From Deltaproteobacteria bacterium (GTDB lineage: Bacteria > Desulfobacterota > GWC2-55-46), in the NCBI GenBank assembly GCA_030646655.1, contig JAUSLB010000108.1:1-6116 (forward strand): a stretch of 6,116 nucleotides of DNA, read 5' to 3'. Below are positions 1 through 6,116 of the stretch, in pieces. Both the position numbers and the translations under genes were made by a program. The notes under the pieces were generated by a model. It was not told the origin of the DNA, ran no database searches, and saw only the letters and a list, made by a program, of their open reading frames with translations. Position 1 is the first letter of the stretch. Every line of letters begins with the position of its first letter.

Positions 1-427
1 TGGCTAGCGCATTTTCTGCTTCGGCTCTATCTCCTCTGTAGGGAGATAGAGCCTCATCAATTGTAATTCTGGCGAGCTGACCATTCTGACCCGTGAAGTC
101 CTCGATTACTAGATCGTCCTTTTGTTTTCCCGTACGATTAGCCAACTTCCTGTGATTCGAGCTATCCACCTTGAGCCCTAAAAACTCTAAAAGAGCACGA
201 CAATGCATAATCCCCGATTCAATGGCAGCGTTTGTGAACGCTGTAGAAAGCCCCTCGATACACGTTTTGCCGTCAAACTTTATTTCGAGCGACTTAGGTT
301 TGTCCCACTCTCTGACATACATCAATGCGAGATTGAGAATCGAAGCTGACTGCATGCGATAAGGGAGAATCTTGTCAATCAATTGCTGCTGCGTATAAAT
401 GTGACCCCCAAATGCCTTAAGACGCAT
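1..427 (-). CDS. Unrecognised protein, partial (C-terminus beyond the left edge)
   Basis: My own reverse-strand reading finds 142 codons without a stop from the ATG at 427 to base 1, where the frame leaves the window. I do not recognise the family. The translation looks like a real soluble, mainly helical protein. Residues 12-40 form an amphipathic helix-rich stretch (TQQQLIDKILPYRMQ...). Residues 66-84 contain the segment NAAIESGIMHCRALLEFLG, and residues 98-110 are charged (RTGKQKDDLVIED). There is no signal peptide or membrane segment. The start is uncertain: 427 is the first ATG but has no Shine-Dalgarno sequence, and the frame stays open upstream through the tRNA terminator, so the 5' end could be a TTG near 493 or could be truncated. 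Base composition is more AT-rich than the genes to the right, consistent with acquired DNA. Coding status is likely; function is unknown. Confidence 0.6.
   Translation of the reverse strand, partial: MRLKAFGGHIYTQQQLIDKILPYRMQSASILNLALMYVREWDKPKSLEIKFDGKTCIEGLSTAFTNAAIESGIMHCRALLEFLGLKVDSSNHRKLANRTGKQKDDLVIEDFTGQNGQLARITIDEALSPYRGDRAEAENALA
23..53. repeat. Perfect 12-bp inverted repeat inside the partial gene
   Basis: GGCTCTATCTCC (23-34) and its exact reverse complement GGAGATAGAGCC (42-53) flank a 7-base loop. The repeat lies within the coding frame of the unknown protein, spanning about residues 125-135. There is no T-run on either side, so it is not a typical intrinsic terminator. It could be an mRNA hairpin, a binding site for a dimeric protein, or chance. 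Confidence 0.7.
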
Positions 428-511
428 GTTGACGAAGGCATAGCTTCTAGCAAAAGTATAGTAAGGTGGGCTCTGCCCACCAATATAGCTCAACTTATCG
501 TTTAGAACAAT

Positions 512-541
512 AAAAAAGGGATTGCCCTTTCGGTCAATCCC
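512..541 (-). terminator. Intrinsic terminator of tRNA-Pro
   Basis: On the minus strand GGGATTG pairs with CAATCCC. Inside that stem, CC and GG close a GAAA tetraloop across one A/G mismatch. Six T residues follow directly (512-517 on the plus strand read as A). It begins 10 bases after the tRNA CCA, as expected for a tRNA transcription unit. Confidence 0.88.
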
Positions 542-550
542 TCTAAAAAC

Positions 551-627
<77 letters not shown>

Positions 628-646
628 ACAAAAATTTTAAACCGAA

Positions 647-675
647 AATATAGCACGGGGGAATAAAGCTTGCAA
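647..675 (-). promoter_or_regulatory. Sigma70-type promoter of tRNA-Pro
   Basis: On the minus strand TTGCAA (675-670) and TATATT (652-647) are separated by 17 bases. The -10 ends 19 bases before the mature tRNA 5' end, leaving a leader of about 10-13 bases for RNase P to remove. Spacing and placement fit a tRNA promoter well. Confidence 0.72.
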
Positions 676-943
676 CAAATTAATGCCTATGCCCTACCCC
701 CCGCAGGGTTTTAACCTGTCCCTTAATGCTTGCGAAAAGTTTTCAACCGTTTCGCGCACCCGAATAAAGCCGGGAATTCCTTAACCGGCTTCGGCGCCTT
801 ATTATATTAACATTTTTAGCCGTCTTTTCAAGGGGAAGCGCTAAAAAGATTTATCTTCCGAAAGAGACCGAATACCCCCCCAATTCCAATTACCAGAAGT
901 TAAAGGGCGCTATCTATCGAAGATTATCTGAGAAGGAAGGGAA
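676..943. other. Gene-free stretch between the tRNA promoter and the chemoreceptor terminator
   Basis: I see no convincing open frame on either strand. It is a mixed-composition region with several short self-complementary segments: AAGCCGG (767-773) with CCGGCTT (785-791) around an 11-base loop, and a longer one at 813-847 listed separately. None has the T-run of a terminator, and no clear promoter for a small RNA was found. It is most simply a spacer. Confidence 0.6.
813..847. repeat. Inverted repeat TTTTTAGC / GCTAAAAA in the spacer
   Basis: TTTTTAGC (813-820) and GCTAAAAA (840-847) are perfect 8-bp arms. Between them CTTTTC (824-829) can pair with GGGAAG (833-838) using two G-U pairs, which would extend the stem. 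The tail is A-rich rather than T-rich in either orientation, so it does not look like an intrinsic terminator. Role unknown. Confidence 0.55.
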
Positions 944-966
944 CGCCCCCTGATGGACAGGGGGCG
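944..966 (-). terminator. Probable terminator hairpin after the chemoreceptor gene
   Basis: CGCCCCCTG (944-952) and CAGGGGGCG (958-966) form a perfect 9-bp GC-rich stem with a 5-base loop, starting 38 bases past the chemoreceptor stop codon. On the minus strand it is followed by a pyrimidine-rich tail (TTCCCTTCCTTCTC), weaker than a pure T-run. With no other gene nearby, termination of the minus-strand transcript is the likely role. Confidence 0.65.
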
Positions 967-974
967 GCGGGGAA

Positions 975-999
975 CCGGGGTGGCCCTGAGGCCTCCCGG
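975..999 (-). terminator. Second, stop-proximal hairpin after the chemoreceptor gene
   Basis: CCGGG (975-979) pairs with CCCGG (995-999). Inside it GGCC (982-985) pairs with GGCC (990-993) around a 4-base loop. It lies 5 bases past the stop codon and 8 bases before the 9-bp hairpin, so the two stand in tandem. It has no T-run. It may assist termination or protect the mRNA 3' end. Confidence 0.45.
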
Positions 1000-1004
1000 A
1001 AGAC

Positions 1005-2966
1005 TTACGCGTTTTGTGCCTTGAGGGGGGGATCTTTTTTCGGGCTGGTTTTTATAAGGTGAAGTCCGCGCCTGTTCGCATCAACTGAAACCGCGCTCTG
1101 GCGGGCCTCCCTCTCTATCTTAAATCTCGTCACGAGGTCCTTAAGCTCAACGGCTATCCCGGCGAGCTGGTCGGTTGCCTTTGACACCTCGCATATCGCT
1201 GCTACATTGGACTTCGCCACATCGGCGATAGAGTCCATGTTCTGGGTTATCTCATCCGTAGTCGCGCTCTGCTCCTCCGCTGATGTGGCGATGTGGCCTA
1301 TCATGTCGGTAACGCCCTCTACGCCCGCGACTATCTGCTTTAAGGAGGTGCCTGCCTCGTTGGCGAGCTTTACTCCGTTTTCCACCTTCTTCGTGCCCTC
1401 TGCCATGGCGATGACGGCCTTTCCTGTCTCGTTCTGTATGGACTGGATCATCCCGCTTATCTCTTTGGTCGCCTTTGTCGTCCTCTCGGCCAATTTTCTG
1501 ACCTCGTCGGCGACTACGGCAAAGCCCCTTCCCTGCTCCCCTGCCCGCGCGGCCTCTATCGCGGCGTTAAGGGCCAAGAGGTTCGTCTGGTCCGCTATGT
1601 CGTTAATGACCGACACTATCGTTCCGATCTCTTCCGAGCTTTTGCCGAGCTTCTTAATGGTATCTGCCGCAACCGAGGTCGATTCCGCCACCTCCTGCAT
1701 GGCTGTTATCGCCTGAGATACCACAGCGCCGCCCGTTGCCGCTATCTCGCGCGCGCCCCTTGCGGATTCAGCCGCCTGCTGGGAGTTCCTGGCGACCTCT
1801 ATTACCGTCGCGTTCATCTCCTCCATCGCTGTAGCGGCGTGGGCCGTCTGAGCGGACTGCTTCTCCGCCCCCCGGCTCATCTGGGTAGATGAGGCCGAGA
1901 GCTGCTCCGAGGCCGAGGCGAGGTGGTCCGAGGATTCCGTTATCCTCCCTATGATATCCGACATCTGGGAGGCCATCTCATCAACGCTCTGCCCGAGGCT
2001 CGATATCTCGTCCTTTATCTCCATGCCGAGGAATTCTACCTTTACGCCCGTCCTCCTGGTTAAATCCCCGCTTGCGAATCCCTCGACGGTCTTTTTGATC
2101 CCCTCAATAGGCTTAATGAGGTGGGTATTGGCTGTCCACATGAAAAATATCGCGAAGGCGGCCGAGACGCATACCGAGAGGGCCATGACCAAAAGCCCCT
2201 TCATCGCCTCGCTCTTCGCGTTCTCCGCTATCATCTGCGTAAGCGCATTGGCCGCGGTGACTATCTGGGGCGTATGGTCGTTTATTAAAGAGTTGAGCTG
2301 GGCCGTATAGTTGTCGCTCGCGGCAACGCCCTCGAGTATCTTACTCTTCCTCTCCTGCCAGAAGGCTGAAAACTCACCTCCCCTGACGGAGGAGTCGAAC
2401 TCGGCAATCGTCTTTTTAAGCTCGCTTAAGACAGCGTCCTTGTCGGTATATGAGGTAAGATAGCGCTCGAACAGGTAGCTCATCTTCAGCGTCCGCGCCT
2501 TAGCAACGCCGTCGCCCACTGCCTTATCCAGCATATCTGCCGTTGACTTCTCGACCTCTTCCTTTGTTACCCTCAGGCCGTCGCCGTGCTCCATCGCCTT
2601 GTCGAGCCCCGCCCGCATGGAGTTCCATTTGCCCTCAAGCTCGTCAAGTTCGCCGAGCGTCTCCGGGTCTTTTATAGCGGGAAAGCTCTTCGAGCCGTTC
2701 CTGAGCTCGGCTATCACATCCCCGTATTCGTTCTTCTTCGCCTGAAAGACCTTCTCAAGCTCCTCGTTACCGCTCATTATGTGGCGGTTTAAAATCTCCG
2801 TTATCTCTACGGCCCTCTTCCTTAGCGACCCGGCCTCGCCGACCTGAGCGTATTTAGCGCTCATGCCCCCGACCAGAAAGTAGATTATCGGTATCTGGAC
2901 TATAAAGAGCACGAGCAGGACGAGGTAACTTCCCATAAACCGGGTCTTTAAAGAATGCAGGTTCAT
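1005..2966 (-). CDS. Methyl-accepting chemotaxis protein (transmembrane chemoreceptor)
   Basis: A 653-residue chemoreceptor that would sense a ligand outside the inner membrane and control a CheA/CheW kinase complex. TM1 is at about 12-34, a helical periplasmic domain at about 35-255, and TM2 at about 257-279. A HAMP domain follows at about 280-340 (with IKPIEGI and KDEISSLGQ), then the cytoplasmic signalling coiled coil. The conserved hairpin tip is unmistakable ([19 protein letters not shown] at about 459-477, then [18 protein letters not shown]). Two good methylation consensus sites are visible: AT..EE..AT at 378-387 and at 560-569. The C-terminus ends KAQNA and lacks an NWETF-type tether. 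The periplasmic part resembles long helical-bundle sensors (PilJ/NarX-like, tentative), so its ligand cannot be named. No che genes flank it, so it is an orphan receptor. The ATG is supported by a good Shine-Dalgarno sequence. Confidence 0.96.
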   Translation of the reverse strand: MNLHSLKTRFMGSYLVLLVLFIVQIPIIYFLVGGMSAKYAQVGEAGSLRKRAVEITEILNRHIMSGNEELEKVFQAKKNEYGDVIAELRNGSKSFPAIKDPETLGELDELEGKWNSMRAGLDKAMEHGDGLRVTKEEVEKSTADMLDKAVGDGVAKARTLKMSYLFERYLTSYTDKDAVLSELKKTIAEFDSSVRGGEFSAFWQERKSKILEGVAASDNYTAQLNSLINDHTPQIVTAANALTQMIAENAKSEAMKGLLVMALSVCVSAAFAIFFMWTANTHLIKPIEGIKKTVEGFASGDLTRRTGVKVEFLGMEIKDEISSLGQSVDEMASQMSDIIGRITESSDHLASASEQLSASSTQMSRGAEKQSAQTAHAATAMEEMNATVIEVARNSQQAAESARGAREIAATGGAVVSQAITAMQEVAESTSVAADTIKKLGKSSEEIGTIVSVINDIADQTNLLALNAAIEAARAGEQGRGFAVVADEVRKLAERTTKATKEISGMIQSIQNETGKAVIAMAEGTKKVENGVKLANEAGTSLKQIVAGVEGVTDMIGHIATSAEEQSATTDEITQNMDSIADVAKSNVAAICEVSKATDQLAGIAVELKDLVTRFKIEREARQSAVSVDANRRGLHLIKTSPKKDPPLKAQNA

Positions 2967-2975
2967 AAATCAAAT

Positions 2976-2984
2976 CCCTCCCTT
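2976..2984 (-). promoter_or_regulatory. Ribosome binding site of the chemoreceptor gene
   Basis: AAGGGAGGG on the minus strand lies 9 bases before the ATG at 2966. It is the clearest Shine-Dalgarno sequence among the minus-strand genes here and fixes the start. Confidence 0.8.
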
Positions 2985-3174
2985 ATTCCCTTATTTGTGC
3001 TTTAGACAGGCCTCCATTCCGGCCCGCGCTTAAAACCTTTCTAAATTAGCAATCTTATGCGGTTATAAGTCCATATCGGTTTTAAAAAAGGAAATCTCCA
3101 TAGGGCAGGAGGTTGATTTTTGCCTGTCCGAAAGGACTACGGTTTTGATGTGCTAAGGGTGGATGGGGGAGGCT
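2985..3174 (-). other. Leader region between the response regulator and the chemoreceptor genes
   Basis: About 190 bases with no gene. It holds CTTAT/ATAAG arms around a 6-base loop (about 3053-3068) and a small GTCC-TTTC-GGAC hairpin (about 3126-3137). I found no convincing sigma70 promoter for the chemoreceptor. A GG-N10-GC match around 2999-3012 is too weak to call sigma54. No riboswitch class could be matched. Confidence 0.4.
3084..3111 (-). terminator. Possible weak terminator after the response regulator
   Basis: On the minus strand CTCC (3111-3108) can pair with GGAG (3099-3096), followed after 6 bases by six T residues (3089-3084). The stem is only 4 bp and the tail is not adjacent, so this is marginal. 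If it does not work, the regulator and the chemoreceptor may be co-transcribed. Confidence 0.25.
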
Positions 3175-3828
3175 TTAAGAGCCGGGGCTTACTATGCCCT
3201 TCTGGATGGCTATCTTTATGAGGCTCGCCATATCGTTGATGCCGAGCTTTTTCATTATCTTGTTCCTGTGGCTTTTTACCGTCGAAGTGGAGATAAAGAG
3301 CTTACGGCCTATCTCGTTGCTCGTGGCACCCCCGGCTATCAGCCTTATTATCTCTTTCTCCCTCTCAGTAAGAGTATCAGCGGGCCCTTCCTCTTTCTTT
3401 ATCTTCTCCACGAAGTCGTTTAAGAGCCCCTCTGAGACAGCCGGGCTCGCGTACTTAAGGCCCTTTAGCACCTTATGGGCGGCCTTAAGTATCTCCTCTG
3501 GCGCAGAGTCCTTAAGAACATACCCCGAAGCCCCTGCCCTGAAGGCCTCGATGGCCCTGAAGGGGTCTGCGTGCATCGACAGCATTATCACTTTAATTTC
3601 AGGGAACCCGTCAACGACCCGCTTGGTTACGGCTATGCCGTCGAGCTCCGGCATCGTTATGTCCATCAGGACGAGGTCGGGCTTAAGCGTGGAGATCCCC
3701 TCCAGGGCCTCGATGCCGCTGCCGGCCTCGCCTACCACCTTGAATTCATTGGTCCCGGAAAAAACCGACCTTATCCCGTCCCTTATGACAGGATGGTCGT
3801 CGGCGATGAAGATATTCGTCTTTTTCAT
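3175..3828 (-). CDS. NarL/FixJ (LuxR-type) response regulator
   Basis: A 217-residue cytoplasmic two-component transcription factor. The receiver domain (about 3-120) has the acidic pair D10-D11, phospho-acceptor D56 in LVLMDITMP, S84 and K106 in YVLKDSAP, so all key residues are present. A linker (about 121-150) leads to a LuxR-type helix-turn-helix (about 152-215), shown by LTEREKEIIRLIAGGATSNE and STSTVKSHRNKIMKKL. Length is normal for the family. I chose the ATG at 3828. The frame extends to a TTG at 3864, but that codon lies in the -35 box of the gene's own promoter and has no ribosome binding site, and the extra 12 residues are not family-like. No histidine kinase gene adjoins it, so it is an orphan whose partner and targets are unknown. 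It lies between ftsH and a chemoreceptor in the same direction. Confidence 0.95.
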   Translation of the reverse strand: MKKTNIFIADDHPVIRDGIRSVFSGTNEFKVVGEAGSGIEALEGISTLKPDLVLMDITMPELDGIAVTKRVVDGFPEIKVIMLSMHADPFRAIEAFRAGASGYVLKDSAPEEILKAAHKVLKGLKYASPAVSEGLLNDFVEKIKKEEGPADTLTEREKEIIRLIAGGATSNEIGRKLFISTSTVKSHRNKIMKKLGINDMASLIKIAIQKGIVSPGS

Positions 3829-3836
3829 ATTGCGGT

Positions 3837-3864
3837 ATTTTATCGAAATCCGGCGTGCAGTCAA
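3837..3864 (-). promoter_or_regulatory. Sigma70-type promoter of the response regulator
   Basis: On the minus strand TTGACT (3864-3859) and TAAAAT (3842-3837) are 16 bases apart. The -10 ends 8 bases before the ATG, so a start 6-8 bases downstream would give an mRNA with almost no leader. This agrees with the absence of a Shine-Dalgarno sequence. No terminator is seen between the ftsH stop and this promoter, so read-through from ftsH could add a longer transcript. Confidence 0.6.
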
Positions 3865-3901
3865 TAGGGAACTCTGAAGAGGAGTAAATGCGTCCGTCTT
3901 T

Positions 3902-5809
3902 TCATTGAGTCTCTGCGGCCTTAATCCCCTTTCTCGATTCGCCTATTATCTTTTCAACGTCCTCTTTATCGAGGGATTCCTCCCTCATAAGGGCCCCGGC
4001 GAGGCTGACGAGCACGTCCTTGTCCTTGCTGAGTATCTCGTCCGCCTTCCTCTCAGCCTCTATTATCAGCTTTCTTATCTCCTGGTCCATGAGCCACGCC
4101 ATGTCCTCGCTGTAGCGCTTAGGCATGGCCAATTCCCTGCCGAGGAAGGGGTGCTCCTCGCCCCTGCCGAGGTTCACCGGGCCTACGGCCTCGCTCATCC
4201 CCCACTGCGCCACCATCTTCTCGGCCAGGAATGTCGCGCTCTTCAGGTCATCCTGCGCCCCGCTGCTGACATCGTTGAATATTAATTTTTCCGCCGCCCT
4301 GCCGGCAAGGGCGACGGCGAGCTTATTTATAAGGTATTTGCGCGGGTAGTAATGCCTGTCCTCAATGGGAAGGAACTGCGTTATGCCCATAGCCATGCCC
4401 CTCGGTATTATAGATACCTTATGTATCGGGTCTGTGTAGGGCAGCTCCCAAGATACCAGCACATGTCCTGATTCGTGGAAGGCGGTTATGCGTTTTTCCT
4501 CATCGCTGAAGGTATCCTCCCTCTTTGTCCCCATTATTATCCTGTCCCTTGCCTCCTCGAAGTCCCTCATCTCCACCCTGTCCCTGCCCCTTTTTACGGC
4601 CTCGAGCGCCGCCTCGTTGGCGAGGTTCTCTATATCCGCCCCTGTCATGCCGGGCGTGCCCTTAGCGATCTTGTCAAAGTCAACGTCCGGGGCGAGCTTT
4701 TTGTTCCTCGTATGGACCTCAAGTATCGCCCTTCTGTCCTTCCAGCCGGGCCTGTCGATTATTATGTGCCTGTCGAACCTGCCGGGCCTAAGGAGCGCCG
4801 TGTCCAGCACATCCGGCCTGTTCGTAGCCGCCATTACGATTATCTCCTCGTGAGGCTCGAACCCGTCCATCTCGCTAAGCAGCTGGTTCAATGTCTGCTC
4901 CCTCTCGTCGTGCCCCCCTCCGAGCCCCGCGCCCCGAGTCCTCCCCACAGAGTCTATCTCGTCTATGAATATTATAGACGGCCGGGTCTCCCGCGCCCTT
5001 TTGAACATATCCCTTACGCGCGAGGCCCCTACGCCCACGAACATCTCTATGAATTCAGACGCGCTGATGCTGTAGAAAGGAACCCCCGCCTCCCCGGCAA
5101 CGGCTCTGGCAAGCAAGGTCTTTCCCGTGCCCGGCGGGCCGACAAGGAGTATCCCCTTGGGGATCTTCGCGCCTATTTTTGTGAACCTCGCCGGGTCTTT
5201 CAGGAACTCGACCGTCTCCCTCAATTCCATCTTCGCGTTCTCAAGCCCGGCGACGTCCTTGAACGCGACCCCCGGCTTTTTGAAATCAAAAAGCCGCGCC
5301 TTGCTCATCCCGAAGTTAAAGAGCCCTCCCGCCCCGCCTTGGGCCTGCTGGAGGCGCCTCATAATGAACCACCATATGCCAATTATAAAGACCCACGGAA
5401 GCGCGATAAGCGCTATCTGCCAGAAGCCCATGCCGTCCGCTGGCTCGACGTCGATATCGACGCCCTTTGCCTCAAGCCCGCGTATCAGGTCCCCGCCCTG
5501 AAAGGACGGCAGGTTCGTTACGAAGTTAACCGTCTCTGCCGGCTTGGTCTCGCCCGGCGGCTTTACCTCGATGCTCCTTTTTAGCTCGCCTGAGACCTGA
5601 AGGCCTTTTATGGTCACTGATTTGATGTTGCCCTTGCCGAGCTCCTCCTGAAACTCGCTGTAGCTTATCCTCCTTTGATGGGTTATGTCCTTTGATTTTA
5701 CGAACTCCCCCCAAAAGTAGATAAGCGCCCCGAATACGATCAGCGTTATCGCGACCCTCCAGATGGAAACCATCTCGCCCTTGCCCGGGATATTTTTCTG
5801 ATTAGCCAT
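3902..5809 (-). CDS. ftsH: ATP-dependent zinc metalloprotease FtsH
   Basis: A 635-residue inner-membrane AAA+ protease. It forms hexamers that pull misfolded membrane proteins and selected regulators through the ATPase ring into a zinc protease chamber. TM1 is at about 14-33, the periplasmic domain at 36-127 and TM2 at 128-149. The AAA+ domain shows Walker A GPPGTGKT (224-231), the pore motif FVG (257-259), Walker B IIFIDE (279-284), and the second region of homology with arginine fingers R341 and R344. The zinc site is HESGH (445-449), with D521 in [10 protein letters not shown] as likely third ligand. A coiled C-terminal segment follows. All catalytic residues are present and the length is typical. 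I start at the ATG at 5809 (MANQKN). A longer frame to 5938 reads through the divergent promoter and adds 43 residues foreign to the family. No strong Shine-Dalgarno sequence precedes 5809. Met13 (MVSIWR), preceded by AAGGGCGAG, is an alternative. The usual ftsH neighbours (tilS, folP) are absent. Confidence 0.97.
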   Translation of the reverse strand: MANQKNIPGKGEMVSIWRVAITLIVFGALIYFWGEFVKSKDITHQRRISYSEFQEELGKGNIKSVTIKGLQVSGELKRSIEVKPPGETKPAETVNFVTNLPSFQGGDLIRGLEAKGVDIDVEPADGMGFWQIALIALPWVFIIGIWWFIMRRLQQAQGGAGGLFNFGMSKARLFDFKKPGVAFKDVAGLENAKMELRETVEFLKDPARFTKIGAKIPKGILLVGPPGTGKTLLARAVAGEAGVPFYSISASEFIEMFVGVGASRVRDMFKRARETRPSIIFIDEIDSVGRTRGAGLGGGHDEREQTLNQLLSEMDGFEPHEEIIVMAATNRPDVLDTALLRPGRFDRHIIIDRPGWKDRRAILEVHTRNKKLAPDVDFDKIAKGTPGMTGADIENLANEAALEAVKRGRDRVEMRDFEEARDRIIMGTKREDTFSDEEKRITAFHESGHVLVSWELPYTDPIHKVSIIPRGMAMGITQFLPIEDRHYYPRKYLINKLAVALAGRAAEKLIFNDVSSGAQDDLKSATFLAEKMVAQWGMSEAVGPVNLGRGEEHPFLGRELAMPKRYSEDMAWLMDQEIRKLIIEAERKADEILSKDKDVLVSLAGALMREESLDKEDVEKIIGESRKGIKAAETQ

Positions 5810-5904
5810 AATAACTAAGTCTATATTAGATTCCCTCGAAATCAATCCGTAGGATAAGAGAAAACACCTGCCAAAAAGCCCGGAGATGCCTTGAAACCTG
5901 AGAT

Positions 5905-5932
5905 TTGACTCATCGAAAATAAACGATATACT
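5905..5932 (+). promoter_or_regulatory. Strong sigma70-type promoter of the coiled-coil gene
   Basis: TTGACT (5905-5910) and TATACT (5927-5932) are separated by 16 bases, each one base off consensus. A transcription start near 5939 gives a leader of about 30 bases holding a GGCC-CTAGA-GGCC hairpin and the ribosome binding site. The site lies in the 161-base divergent gap shared with ftsH. Confidence 0.8.
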
Positions 5933-5957
5933 GTGCATTAGAAGGCCCTAGAGGCCG

Positions 5958-5965
5958 AAGGAGGG
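5958..5965 (+). promoter_or_regulatory. Ribosome binding site of the coiled-coil gene
   Basis: AAGGAGGG with 5 bases to the ATG at 5971 is a near-ideal Shine-Dalgarno sequence. It fixes the start and suggests high expression. Confidence 0.85.
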
Positions 5966-5970
5966 AACGT

Positions 5971-6116
5971 ATGGACAAAAAGGCGTACCATGAGAAGAAA
6001 GAGGCCTTTTTAAAGGACTTGAGCGCGAAGATAGAAGAGCTAAAAAAGACCTTCGACCAGAGCAAGGCAGATGTGAAGCTCAAATACCACGAGCAGCTTG
6101 AGTCTTTAAGGGTGAA
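5971..6116 (+). CDS. Charged coiled-coil protein, partial (N-terminal 48 residues)
   Basis: The frame starts MDKKAYHEKKEAFLKDL and stays open to the right edge. It is very rich in Lys and Glu with heptad-like spacing of Leu, Ile and Phe (AKIEELKKTF, KYHEQLESLRV), so it should form a long amphipathic helix or coiled coil. There is no signal peptide or membrane segment, so it is probably cytoplasmic. From memory, the opening resembles a group of small bacterial coiled-coil proteins starting MDKKAY..K, some annotated as sll1863-type stress-response proteins. This is a resemblance, not a verified match. The strong promoter and Shine-Dalgarno sequence point to an abundant product. It is divergent from ftsH, so the two could share stress control, but no operator is visible. 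Confidence 0.82.
   Translation, partial: MDKKAYHEKKEAFLKDLSAKIEELKKTFDQSKADVKLKYHEQLESLRV

Noticed and set aside
171..362. Plus-strand open frame of 63 codons at the left
   Set aside because: It overlaps the longer reverse frame, which has better protein-like content, and has no convincing ribosome binding site.
2999..3012. Sigma54-like GG-N10-GC site before the chemoreceptor
   Set aside because: Only the invariant doublets and a few other positions match, and the implied start would fall at the edge of the ribosome binding site. A chance match is likely.
3061..3174. Possible riboswitch (such as cyclic di-GMP) upstream of the chemoreceptor
   Set aside because: I looked for the conserved GEMM core and its receptor-helix motifs on both strands and did not find them. 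Only short hairpins of 4-5 bp are present.
3829..3864. TTG start giving a 229-residue response regulator
   Set aside because: The TTG is part of the TTGACT -35 box and there is no ribosome binding site. The ATG at 3828 gives the family-typical N-terminus.
3194..3877. Plus-strand open frame of 227 codons opposite the response regulator
   Set aside because: Antisense shadow of a clear receiver plus helix-turn-helix gene, with Ser-rich low-complexity content and no ribosome binding site.
4475..5584. Long plus-strand open frame (369 codons) opposite ftsH
   Set aside because: It lies antisense to the fully conserved ATPase region of ftsH, and its Pro/Arg/Tyr/Leu-rich translation is typical of a complementary-strand shadow in GC-rich coding DNA.
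5810..5938. 43-residue N-terminal extension of FtsH
   Set aside because: It covers both the -35 and -10 boxes of the divergent promoter, has no ribosome binding site, and does not resemble FtsH N-termini.

Overview
The window reads as chromosomal DNA from a GC-moderate, Gram-negative-type bacterium. The protein style (FtsH, a methyl-accepting chemotaxis protein and a NarL-type regulator, with many Lys/Glu-rich helices) fits the Deltaproteobacteria/Nitrospirota neighbourhood. That placement is an impression from the sequences, not a tested result. Almost everything is on the minus strand, so the genes read from right to left.

Layout from right to left. At 5971-6116 (+) is the start of a short, charged coiled-coil protein that runs off the window. 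It has a very good sigma70-type promoter and a strong ribosome binding site. Divergent from it is ftsH (5809-3902, -), a complete membrane AAA+ zinc protease. Next is an orphan NarL/LuxR-family response regulator (3828-3175, -). Its own promoter lies in the 73-base gap after ftsH, so close to the ATG that the mRNA would be nearly leaderless. After a 208-base gap comes a complete transmembrane methyl-accepting chemotaxis protein (2966-1005, -), followed by two GC-rich hairpins that look like its terminator. A roughly 375-base gene-free stretch then leads to tRNA-Pro(CGG) (627-551, -), which has a recognisable promoter and an intrinsic terminator.

Left of the tRNA, base composition becomes more AT-rich. 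An open reading frame (427 to beyond base 1, -) encodes an unrecognised protein and contains a perfect 12-bp inverted repeat. The tRNA gene may mark the junction between core chromosome and acquired DNA, but no integrase or repeated att sequence is visible.

Functionally, the right half pairs a quality-control protease with a coiled-coil protein of a type often annotated as stress-related. The middle holds two signal-transduction genes, a response regulator and a chemoreceptor. No histidine kinase, CheA/CheW or methyltransferase is present, so partners must be encoded elsewhere. Most of the window is ordinary. The points most worth a second look are the near-leaderless regulator, the unusual ftsH neighbourhood, and the unknown gene beside the tRNA.
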